Assembly (NCBI RefSeq): GCF_010093445.1
Contig: NZ_PDWW01000016.1
Location: 1 to 64,000, forward strand
DNA length: 64,000 bases
Origin: Pseudoxanthomonas japonensis
GTDB taxonomy: Bacteria > Pseudomonadota > Gammaproteobacteria > Xanthomonadales > Xanthomonadaceae
Direction of reading: 5' to 3'
The notes under the pieces are model-generated. The model ran no database searches and was not told the origin of the DNA. It was given only the letters and a program-made list of their open reading frames with translations. The position numbers and the translations under genes are program-made. Positions 1 through 6,592 of the stretch are shown here, one piece after another; position 1 is the first letter of the stretch, and every line of letters starts with the position of its first letter.

Positions 1-215
1 GGGGAGTGTGGGGCATGGGGCCTGCCTGTGGAACGGGCGAAGAGGATGGAAACGAGTCTACGCAGCGGGCGCGCGGATGGAACGGCTTGCGGCTGGCCTT
101 GGCAGGATCGGGCAAGGATCGACGAGGAACCGGATATCGAGGCCGCGGGCCCGGCGCCCAGACTGCGCTCCGTCCCGGCGCACCCCGCGCCGTGCTTCCC
201 CCAACGAGGTGTCCC

Positions 216-950
216 ATGTCCGGAATCGAAGGAAAAGTCATCGCCATCACCGGTGCCAGCAGCGGCATCGGCGAAGCCGCCGCCCGCGAACTCGCCCGCC
301 GCGGCGCGAAGGTCTTGCTCGGCGCACGCCGCACCGACCGGCTCGAGCAGCTGGTCGCCGGGATCGAAGCCGCCGGCGGTACCGCCCGCCAGCGTGCGCT
401 CGACGTCACCCGTCTCGACGACGTGCAGGCCTTCGTCGACTTCGCCCGCAACGAGTTCGGCCGGCTCGACGTGATCGTCAACAATGCAGGCGTGATGCCG
501 CTGTCGCCGCTGGCTGCACTGAAGATCGACGAATGGAACCAGATGATCGACGTCAACCTCCGCGGCGTGCTGCACGGCATCGCCGCCGCGCTGCCGGTGA
601 TGCAGGCCCAGGGCGGCGGCCAGATCATCAACGTCGCCTCCACCGCCGGCCATCGCGTGTGGCCCAGCGCTGCGGTGTACTGCGCCACCAAGCATGCCGT
701 GATCGCGCTGTCAGAAGGCCTGCGGCAGGAGCACGACAACCTGCGTGTCACCGTGGTGTCGCCGGGCGTGACCACCAGCGAACTGGCGGAGACCACCAGC
801 GATACCGGCATCAAGGCATGGCTCGAGGACTTCCGCCAGGTCGCGATTCCCGCCGAGGCGATCGCGCGCGCCATCGCCTACGCGGTGGAGCAACCCGACG
901 ACGTGGATGTGAGCGAAGTCATCGTACGACCGGCGGCGAGCGCGAACTAA
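216..950 (+). CDS. SDR family NAD(P)-dependent oxidoreductase
   Basis: This is a 244-residue classical short-chain dehydrogenase/reductase, a cytoplasmic Rossmann-fold enzyme. The cofactor motif TGASSGIG lies near residues 12-19, NNAG near residue 90, NVAS before the catalytic region, and the catalytic YxxxK is seen as YCATK near residues 159-163. The start is the ATG preceded by GAGG; upstream in-frame codons give a low-complexity arginine-rich extension that is not expected of the family. The substrate cannot be read from the sequence; close relatives are usually annotated as SDRs of unknown substrate. It is followed by a strong hairpin, so it is probably transcribed separately from the aldo/keto reductase gene. 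Confidence 0.9.
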   Translation: MSGIEGKVIAITGASSGIGEAAARELARRGAKVLLGARRTDRLEQLVAGIEAAGGTARQRALDVTRLDDVQAFVDFARNEFGRLDVIVNNAGVMPLSPLAALKIDEWNQMIDVNLRGVLHGIAAALPVMQAQGGGQIINVASTAGHRVWPSAAVYCATKHAVIALSEGLRQEHDNLRVTVVSPGVTTSELAETTSDTGIKAWLEDFRQVAIPAEAIARAIAYAVEQPDDVDVSEVIVRPAASAN

Positions 951-982
951 GCGTTCCATCGCGAGGGGTTGCCGTCGCGACG

Positions 983-1014
983 ACGGGGGAGTGCAATGGT
1001 GCACTCCCCCGTTT
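983..1014 (+). terminator. Intrinsic terminator after the SDR gene
   Basis: A perfect 13-bp inverted repeat (983-995 with 1000-1012, loop ATGG) is followed by TTT. It lies 33 bp after the SDR stop and directly before the Shine-Dalgarno region of the aldo/keto reductase gene. The stem is very strong, though the U tract is short. Confidence 0.65.
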
Positions 1015-1027
1015 CAGGATCCCTCCC

Positions 1028-2062
1028 ATGGAATACCGCTATCTCGGCGCATCCGGCTTCCGCGTGCCCGTCCTCTCCTTCGGCACCGGCACCTTCGGAG
1101 GACAGGGTGCGTTGTTCAGCGCATGGGGGAGCACCGACGTCGCCGAGGCACGCCGCCTGGTCGACGTCTGCCTCGATGCCGGCCTCAACATGTTCGACAG
1201 CGCCGACGTCTATTCGAAGGGCGCGGCCGAGGAGATCCTCGGCGAAGCCATCAAGGGCAAGCCACGCGATGCGCTGATCATTTCCACCAAGGCGACCTTC
1301 CGCTTCGGCGACGGCGAAAACCAGGTCGGTTCCTCGCGCCATCACCTGATCAATGCCGTCGATGCCGCGCTGAAGCGGCTCGGTACCGACTACATCGACC
1401 TGTTCCAGCTGCATGGCTTCGACGCGCGCCCGCCGGTGGAGGAAGTACTGTCCACGCTGGATACGCTGGTGAAGGCCGGCAAGATCCGCTACCTCGGCGT
1501 CTCCAACTTCTCCGGCTGGCACCTGATGAAGTCGCTCGCCGCCGCCGACCGCCATGGCTGGACGCGCTACGTCGCGCACCAGGCGTACTACTCGCTGGTC
1601 GGCCGCGACTATGAGCACGAACTGATGCCGCTCGCCGCCGACCAGGGCGTCGGCGCCGTGGTGTGGAGCCCGCTGGGCTGGGGCCGCCTGACCGGCAAGA
1701 TCCGTCGCGGCCAGCCGCTGCCCGAGAACAGCCGCCTGCAGTCGCAGACCGCGCAGGACGCCGGCCCGCAGGTCGATATCGACTACCTGTACGACGTGGT
1801 CGATGCACTGGACGAGATCGCGCAGGAAACCGGCAAGTCGATCCCGCAGGTCGCGCTGAACTGGCTGCTGCAGCGGCCGACCGTCAGCACCGTGGTGATC
1901 GGTGCGCGCAACGAGGAACAGCTGAAGCAGAACCTGGGCGCGGTCGGCTGGAACCTGACCGCGGAGCAGGTGGCGAAGCTGGATGCTGCCAGCCAGCGTC
2001 CGAAACCGTATCCGTACTGGCACCAGGCCGGCTTCGCCTACCGCAATCCCGCCCCGGTCTGA
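1028..2062 (+). CDS. Aldo/keto reductase
   Basis: This 344-residue TIM-barrel NADPH-dependent aldo/keto reductase resembles the YajO/PhdYc group of AKRs. The tetrad is visible: Asp and Tyr in DSADVYSKG (about residue 55), Lys in ISTKA and His in FQLHG. The C-terminal cofactor region is represented by VIGARNEEQLKQNL. The ATG at 1028 is used because the homologous N-terminus MEYRYLGASG begins there; upstream in-frame codons are a shadow of the SDR region. The terminator hairpin before it and a REP pair after it suggest a monocistronic gene. The substrate is unknown. Confidence 0.9.
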   Translation: MEYRYLGASGFRVPVLSFGTGTFGGQGALFSAWGSTDVAEARRLVDVCLDAGLNMFDSADVYSKGAAEEILGEAIKGKPRDALIISTKATFRFGDGENQVGSSRHHLINAVDAALKRLGTDYIDLFQLHGFDARPPVEEVLSTLDTLVKAGKIRYLGVSNFSGWHLMKSLAAADRHGWTRYVAHQAYYSLVGRDYEHELMPLAADQGVGAVVWSPLGWGRLTGKIRRGQPLPENSRLQSQTAQDAGPQVDIDYLYDVVDALDEIAQETGKSIPQVALNWLLQRPTVSTVVIGARNEEQLKQNLGAVGWNLTAEQVAKLDAASQRPKPYPYWHQAGFAYRNPAPV

Positions 2063-2097
2063 CGGTCGCGTCGCACGATCCGTCGGCCTCGTGATCC

Positions 2098-2173
2098 TGT
2101 AGGAGCGCCCCATGGGCGCGATGCGCTGGGTGAAATCGCGAGAACGGCATCGCGCCCAAGGGGCGCTCCTACA
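2098..2173. repeat. GTAG-type REP pair (BIME-like)
   Basis: Two REP units face each other. The left begins TGTAGGAGCG followed by the stem GCGCCC-cat-GGGCGC; the right is the near-complementary mirror ending GGGGCGCTCCTACA. The GTAG tetranucleotide before a short hairpin is the hallmark of the Stenotrophomonas/Xanthomonas/Pseudomonas REPs mobilised by RAYT enzymes. The same element occurs at 13746-13825. Confidence 0.85.
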
Positions 2174-2251
2174 AAATCAGCTGTCGAGGCCGACCCTCCC
2201 AAGCGGGAGGAATTGCTAGAGTCACGTCTCCTTGTTAGTCCCGGAGTTCCG

Positions 2252-3547
2252 ATGCGCCTGCACGCCCGTGTGGTGAATGTCCTCGCCGCCGTCCTGTCCG
2301 TCGCCTGCGCGCCCGCGTTCGCGGCGACGACCTACGTCAAGGCGGGCCGCCTGCTGGATGTGGAATCGGGTCGCGTGCTGACCGATCAGGCCATCGTCAT
2401 CGAGGACACGCGCATCACCGCCATCGGCCCGGCCGCGAGCACGCCCGTACCGGCCGGCGCGACGGTGCACGACCTGTCGACGAAGACCGTGCTGCCCGGG
2501 TTGATGGATGCGCACGTGCACCTGCATGGCGATGCCGACCTGCAGGGCTATCGTCGCTTGGCGATCTCGCTGCCGGCCGCCGCCATCAAGGGTGCGAAGA
2601 ACGCACGCACCACGCTGCTCGCCGGCTTCACCACCGTGCGCGTGCCGGGATCGCCGGGCTACGCGGACGTGGCGTTGCGCGATGCGATCGCGAACGGTGA
2701 AGTGGAAGGGCCGCGCATCCTGGCGGGAGGCATCGCCATCGGCATCACCGGCGGCCACTGCAGCGACAACAACCTGCTGCCGGCCGAATACAAGGCGGTG
2801 GGCGAGGGCGTGGCCGACGGCCCGTGGGCCGTGCGCCAGAAGGTGCGGCAGGACGTGAAGTTCGGCGCCGACTTCATCAAGACGTGCTCGACCGGCGGCG
2901 TGCTGTCCAAGGGCACCGAAGTCGGCGCGCCCCAGTATTCGCTGGAAGAACTGAAGGCCCTCGTCGACGAAGCGCATGCGCTTGGCCGCAAGGTCGCCTC
3001 GCACGCGCACGGCGCCACCGGCATCCGCAATGCGCTGCTGGCCGGCGTGGACTCCATCGAGCACGCCAGCTTCATCGACGACGACGGCATCGCGCTGGCG
3101 AAGAAGCACGGCGCCGTGCTGGTGATGGACATCTACAACACCGAATACATCCTGGGCGAAGGCGAGAAAGCCGGCTTCCTGCCCGAATCGCTGGAGAAGG
3201 AGCGCCGCGTCGGCGCCACCCAGCGCGAGAACTTCCGCAAGGCCCACCAGGCCGGCGCCATCATGGGCTTCGGCACCGATGGCGGCGTCTATCCGCATGG
3301 CCTCAATGCGCGCCAGTTCTCGCGCATGGTGCAGTTCGGCATGACCCCGCTGCAGGCGATCCGCTCAGCCACCGTCGTCAACGCGCGCCTGTTCGGCATC
3401 GACAAGGACGTGGGCGTGCTGAAACCGGGCTACTCGGCCGACCTGATCGCCGTCGACGGCGACCCGCTGCAGGATGTCGCCGTGCTGGAGAACGTCGGCT
3501 TCGTGATGAAGCAGGGCCGCGTCTACAAGAACACCGCGAAGGAATGA
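2252..3547 (+). CDS. Secreted amidohydrolase (imidazolonepropionase/prolidase-like)
   Basis: This 431-residue metal-dependent hydrolase of the amidohydrolase superfamily has an N-terminal signal peptide (positively charged start, hydrophobic stretch, cleavage near AFA-ATT about residue 23). The metal ligands are seen as DAHVHLHG (about residues 86-92), the His cluster ASHAHG, IEHAS, and the late Asp in GFGTDGG. These are typical of periplasmic Xaa-Pro or cyclic-amide hydrolases of this family; the substrate is inferred only. The ATG at 2252 has GGAG five bases upstream and is preferred over a TTG 39 bases earlier. The next gene follows after 10 bp, suggesting co-transcription. Confidence 0.88.
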   Translation: MRLHARVVNVLAAVLSVACAPAFAATTYVKAGRLLDVESGRVLTDQAIVIEDTRITAIGPAASTPVPAGATVHDLSTKTVLPGLMDAHVHLHGDADLQGYRRLAISLPAAAIKGAKNARTTLLAGFTTVRVPGSPGYADVALRDAIANGEVEGPRILAGGIAIGITGGHCSDNNLLPAEYKAVGEGVADGPWAVRQKVRQDVKFGADFIKTCSTGGVLSKGTEVGAPQYSLEELKALVDEAHALGRKVASHAHGATGIRNALLAGVDSIEHASFIDDDGIALAKKHGAVLVMDIYNTEYILGEGEKAGFLPESLEKERRVGATQRENFRKAHQAGAIMGFGTDGGVYPHGLNARQFSRMVQFGMTPLQAIRSATVVNARLFGIDKDVGVLKPGYSADLIAVDGDPLQDVAVLENVGFVMKQGRVYKNTAKE

Positions 3548-3557
3548 GGCGCAGCGC

Positions 3558-4214
3558 ATGTCCAAGCCTGTGAAGATCGATTTCGTCTCCGACGTCGCCT
3601 GTCCCTGGTGCGCGATCGGCTTGGCGGCGCTGGAGCGCGCCATCGCCAGCGTGGGTGGCGACCTGCAGGTGGAGCTGCACTTCCAGCCGTTCGAACTGAA
3701 CCCCGACATGGTCGCCCAGGGCGAGTCCATCGCGGACCACCTCGGTCGCAAGTACGGGCTAAGCGCGGAGCAGCTGGCGCAGAACGGCGAAGCGCTGCGA
3801 CAGCGCGGCGAAGCGCTCGGGGTGCGCATCGATCTGCAGAAGCGCGACCGCATCTACAACACCTTCGATGCGCACCGCCTGCTGCACTGGGCGGGCGAGC
3901 TCGGCGCGGCGCAGCAGCAGGCGCTCAAGCGCGCGCTGCTGCAGGCCTACCATGGCGACGGGCGCAACGTGTCCGACCGCGACACGCTGGTGGAGATCGC
4001 CGCGGCGGTCGGCCTGGATGCCGGCGAAGCGCGGCGCATCCTGGAGACGGACACCTATGCCGCCCAGGTTCGCGAACGCGAGCACTTCTACCAGCAGCAC
4101 GGCATCCGCGCGGTGCCGTCGGTGATCTTCAACGATCGCCACCTGGTGCAGGGCGGCCAGCCACCCGAGGTGTTCGAACAGGCGCTTCGGCAGCTGGCCG
4201 GGATCAGCGGCTGA
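3558..4214 (+). CDS. DsbA family oxidoreductase (FrnE-like)
   Basis: This 218-residue thioredoxin-fold protein has a CPWC active site at about residues 15-18 in the context DVACPWCAIG. It also has the cis-Pro-containing C-terminal motif GIRAVPSVIFN and the helical insertion expected of the FrnE/2-hydroxychromene-2-carboxylate isomerase-like DsbA subfamily. There is no signal peptide, so it should act in the cytoplasm. The gene follows the amidohydrolase gene closely. Its 3' end overlaps the convergent DUF1579 gene by 11 bp. Function within the family (disulfide isomerase or polyketide-type oxidoreductase) is not resolvable. Confidence 0.9.
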   Translation: MSKPVKIDFVSDVACPWCAIGLAALERAIASVGGDLQVELHFQPFELNPDMVAQGESIADHLGRKYGLSAEQLAQNGEALRQRGEALGVRIDLQKRDRIYNTFDAHRLLHWAGELGAAQQQALKRALLQAYHGDGRNVSDRDTLVEIAAAVGLDAGEARRILETDTYAAQVREREHFYQQHGIRAVPSVIFNDRHLVQGGQPPEVFEQALRQLAGISG

Positions 4215-4704
4215 CCCGGGTGTAGCGCGTCTCCACCGCCCGCATCTCCTCGCCCTGCGGGGTGATGTTGAACATGGTGATGACCAGCGTGTCCGGGTCG
4301 CGCTGATCCAGCGTTGTGCGCCAGCCCCAGCGCGGGCCGCCCTGACCGTCGCCATAACTGCCGAGTACATCGGCGCAAGGGGCACGGCCGCTGCCGGTCG
4401 AGAACATGATGCTGGTGCCGGTGCCGAAGCTTTCCACCCAGGCGGATTCCCAGTTCCCTTCGTCCAGGTGGTAGCCGTAAATCACGACGCCCTCGACAGG
4501 TTCGTCGTTGTAGCGGGTTTCGTATTCGTGGATCAGGAAGCGTCCGCCCAGCACGCTGCGGATGCGCCCGCGCTGCGGCGCTTCGCAGGCCAGTGCGTCA
4601 GGCGAGAACCACAAGCGGAAGCGGCCTTCCCAGTCGCCAACCATCTGCGCGAGTTGCCGGTGCCGGCCGGTCGCCAGCGATGCTTCGAATGCCTGTTTGC
4701 CCAT
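4204..4704 (-). CDS. DUF1579-like conserved protein
   Basis: This is a soluble protein of about 166 residues. The core reads QLAQMVGDWEGRFRLWF, then GRFLIHEYE, GVVIYGYHLDEGNWESAWVESFGTG, and a final TLVITMFNITPQGEE. That pattern, with repeated aromatic strands of a lipocalin-like barrel and a leading G-W-G motif, fits DUF1579. The ATG at 4704 is chosen for its GGGAG nine bases upstream; further in-frame starts at 4737 and 4746 are possible. Function is unknown. It converges on and overlaps the DsbA-like gene by 11 bp. Confidence 0.75.
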   Translation of the reverse strand: MGKQAFEASLATGRHRQLAQMVGDWEGRFRLWFSPDALACEAPQRGRIRSVLGGRFLIHEYETRYNDEPVEGVVIYGYHLDEGNWESAWVESFGTGTSIMFSTGSGRAPCADVLGSYGDGQGGPRWGWRTTLDQRDPDTLVITMFNITPQGEEMRAVETRYTRVSR

Positions 4705-4794
4705 GGCGTCGGTCTCCCGGTAGTGGGTGGGCATCATGACATCCACCCAAGGACACGCGCGTGGAGGGGTTTCCGTGTCGGAGAGCCCGGCGGC

Positions 4795-5007
4795 TCAGCC
4801 GTGGCGCGCCAGCAGGATGGCCTCGTTGCTCGGCATCTCGACGACCACAGCGGTCTGTATGCCATGGTGCTGGTGCAGGGTGGCGGCCAGCAGCTTGGCG
4901 CTTTCGCGCGCATCGCCGAGGTTGTCGAACCAGTCGCGACCGTACTGGCCTTCGTAGAGTTGCCAGCCTTTGTCGTTGGCGGCGATGGTGAACAGCAGGC
5001 GGGGCAT
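4795..5007 (-). CDS. Small conserved protein of unknown function (70 aa)
   Basis: A 70-residue reading frame starts MPRLLFTIAANDKGWQLYEG and contains DWFDNLGDARESAKLLAATL, the pattern of short DUF2188-like proteins in which a Trp-rich strand precedes an Ala-rich helix. An ATG preceded by GGAG at good spacing and normal codon use support a real gene. There is no signal peptide. A CRP/Clp-like palindrome lies about 56 bp upstream of the start. Function is unknown. Confidence 0.65.
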   Translation of the reverse strand: MPRLLFTIAANDKGWQLYEGQYGRDWFDNLGDARESAKLLAATLHQHHGIQTAVVVEMPSNEAILLARHG

Positions 5008-5062
5008 GACGGACTCCAGTCAACACGCCGGGCAGGGAACCGGCGTGGGAACTGTGCGCGAA

Positions 5063-5078
5063 TGTGTCACCTATCACA
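5063..5078. promoter_or_regulatory. CRP/Clp-like binding site
   Basis: The sequence TGTGT-CACCTA-TCACA matches the CRP/Clp consensus TGTGA-N6-TCACA at nine of ten half-site positions. It sits inside a wider inverted repeat GAATGTG...CACATTC (5060-5081). It lies 56 bp upstream of the small 70-aa gene on the minus strand. In Xanthomonas the CRP homologue Clp recognises this consensus. Confidence 0.5.
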
Positions 5079-5099
5079 TTCGGCGGACGCCCCGGATGT

Positions 5100-5119
5100 G
5101 CGTAGGAAAAATCCTACGC
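5100..5119. terminator. Hairpin downstream of tesA
   Basis: An 8-bp perfect stem GCGTAGGA / TCCTACGC with an AAAA loop lies 23 bp after the tesA stop, in the gap before the 70-aa gene. It lacks a clear U tract, so it may be a weak terminator or a REP remnant rather than a full intrinsic terminator. Confidence 0.4.
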
Positions 5120-5142
5120 GGCTGTAGGACTGGTCCGTGGCG

Positions 5143-5829
5143 TCAGCGCAGGAGGGGCTCGAGGGCCTTCCACACGTGGTCGCGCAGTTTGGGTTGCGCA
5201 CTGGCGACCGGGTGCAGGTTGTCGGCCTGGTAGGCACTGCGGTCGAGCGCGATGGGTTCCAGCAGGAACGGGAGCAGGGCGATGTCGTACTGCTTGGCGA
5301 GTGCGCTGAAGTTCTGCTCGAACCCGCGCGTGTAGTCGGGTCCGTAGTTCGGCGGCATGCGCATGCCGATCAGCAGCACCTTCGCCTTGCCGGCCTGCGC
5401 GGCCTTGACCATCTTCTCGAGGTTGGCGCGCGTCTGCGCCAGCGGCAGCCCCCGCAGACCATCGTTGGCGCCGAGCGCGATGACGACCACCGCAGGCGTG
5501 TGCCGCTGCAGTTCCGCCGCGATGCGTGCCGCACCGCCGGCGGTGGTCTCGCCGCTGATGCTCGCGTTGACGACGCGCCAGCCCGGCTTCGTCTTGCCGA
5601 TGCGGTCCCCGGTCAGCGATACCCAGCCCTGTGCCGGCGCGAGACCATAGGCGGCGGACAGCGAATCGCCCATCACCAGGATGGTGCGCGCCCCCTTCGC
5701 CGGCGCGGCCGATGCCGTCTGCGCTGCGACGGGCCGTGCGAACAACGCGACGAGCAGCAGCAGCGACAGGCTCGCCAGCCATTGCATGCATGCGCGACGG
5801 GCCCCATACCTGTTCAAATTAAGAAACAT
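5143..5829 (-). CDS. tesA: Periplasmic arylesterase/lysophospholipase TesA (SGNH hydrolase)
   Basis: This is a 228-residue SGNH/GDSL hydrolase. Residues 1-36 form a signal peptide (Arg-containing start, long Leu-rich core, PVAAQ cleavage site). Block I is GDSLSAAYG, with the nucleophile Ser near residue 55, the oxyanion Asn is in GAND, and the catalytic Asp/His pair is in DNLHP near the C-terminus. Family members act in the periplasm as acyl-thioesterase, protease I and lysophospholipase L1. A second in-frame ATG at 5787 would give a shorter signal peptide. The gene is divergent from ybbA-ybbP, the arrangement also found in E. coli. Confidence 0.92.
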   Translation of the reverse strand: MFLNLNRYGARRACMQWLASLSLLLLVALFARPVAAQTASAAPAKGARTILVMGDSLSAAYGLAPAQGWVSLTGDRIGKTKPGWRVVNASISGETTAGGAARIAAELQRHTPAVVVIALGANDGLRGLPLAQTRANLEKMVKAAQAGKAKVLLIGMRMPPNYGPDYTRGFEQNFSALAKQYDIALLPFLLEPIALDRSAYQADNLHPVASAQPKLRDHVWKALEPLLR

Positions 5830-5875
5830 TTAATCCGTGCTCCCGATGATCCACAAAATGACCGACGAGACGATC

Positions 5876-6592
5876 ATGGCCGACGCCAGCAGACTCCCCA
5901 CTGAAGCCGCCACCCGCCACGCCGTCCTGGACGTGGAGGGGCTCGGCAAGCATGTTCCACTGCCCGATGGCGACCTGACGATACTCGAGGACATCGGCTT
6001 CCGCATCGAACACGGCGACACCGTCGCCATCGTCGGCGCCTCGGGCTCGGGCAAGAGCACGCTGCTGTCGCTGCTGGCCGGCCTCGACGTGCCCAGCACG
6101 GGCGCAGTGACGCTGGACGGGGAGCGCCTGTCCGACCTGGATGAAGACGGCCGGGCGCGCGTGCGTGGCGACAAGGTCGGATTCGTGTTCCAGAGCTTCC
6201 AGTTGCTGCCGTCGCTGACCGCGCTGGAGAACGTCATGCTGCCACTGGAGTTGCGTGGCGATACCGATGTCGAAGGGCCGGCGCGGCAGATCCTGGAGAA
6301 GGTTGGTCTCGGCCAGCGCCTCGGTCATTACCCGCGCCAGCTGTCCGGTGGCGAACAGCAGCGCGTCGCGCTGGCGCGCGCGTTCGTCACGCGGCCGTCG
6401 CTGCTGTTCGCGGACGAGCCGACAGGCAATCTCGACACGCATACCGGGCAGGCGATCATCGAACTGCTGTTCGCGCTGAACGCCGATGCCGGTACCACGC
6501 TGGTGCTGGTCACGCATGACGACCACCTCGCGGCAAGATGCCGGCGCCTCATCCGGCTGGATGCCGGTCGCCTGCAAGGCGCCGCCGCATGA
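5876..6592 (+). CDS. ybbA: ABC transporter ATP-binding protein YbbA
   Basis: This ATPase of about 238 residues belongs to the LolD/MacB class. Visible are Walker A GASGSGKST, the Q-loop region FVFQSFQLLPSLTALENV, signature LSGGEQQRV, Walker B LLFADEPTGNLD and the H-loop VTHD. The protein shares ATGA start/stop overlap with the downstream permease, so the two are translationally coupled and form one transporter. In-frame ATGs at 5846 and 5858 are alternative starts; none has a strong ribosome binding site. The partner permease and the divergent tesA match the YbbAP-TesA locus. The substrate is not established; lipid or hydrophobic compound extrusion is the usual guess. Confidence 0.9.
   Translation: MADASRLPTEAATRHAVLDVEGLGKHVPLPDGDLTILEDIGFRIEHGDTVAIVGASGSGKSTLLSLLAGLDVPSTGAVTLDGERLSDLDEDGRARVRGDKVGFVFQSFQLLPSLTALENVMLPLELRGDTDVEGPARQILEKVGLGQRLGHYPRQLSGGEQQRVALARAFVTRPSLLFADEPTGNLDTHTGQAIIELLFALNADAGTTLVLVTHDDHLAARCRRLIRLDAGRLQGAAA

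Noticed and set aside
6-215. In-frame upstream extension of the SDR gene
   Set aside because: The extra residues are low-complexity and not part of the SDR fold, and a ribosome binding site precedes the ATG at 216.
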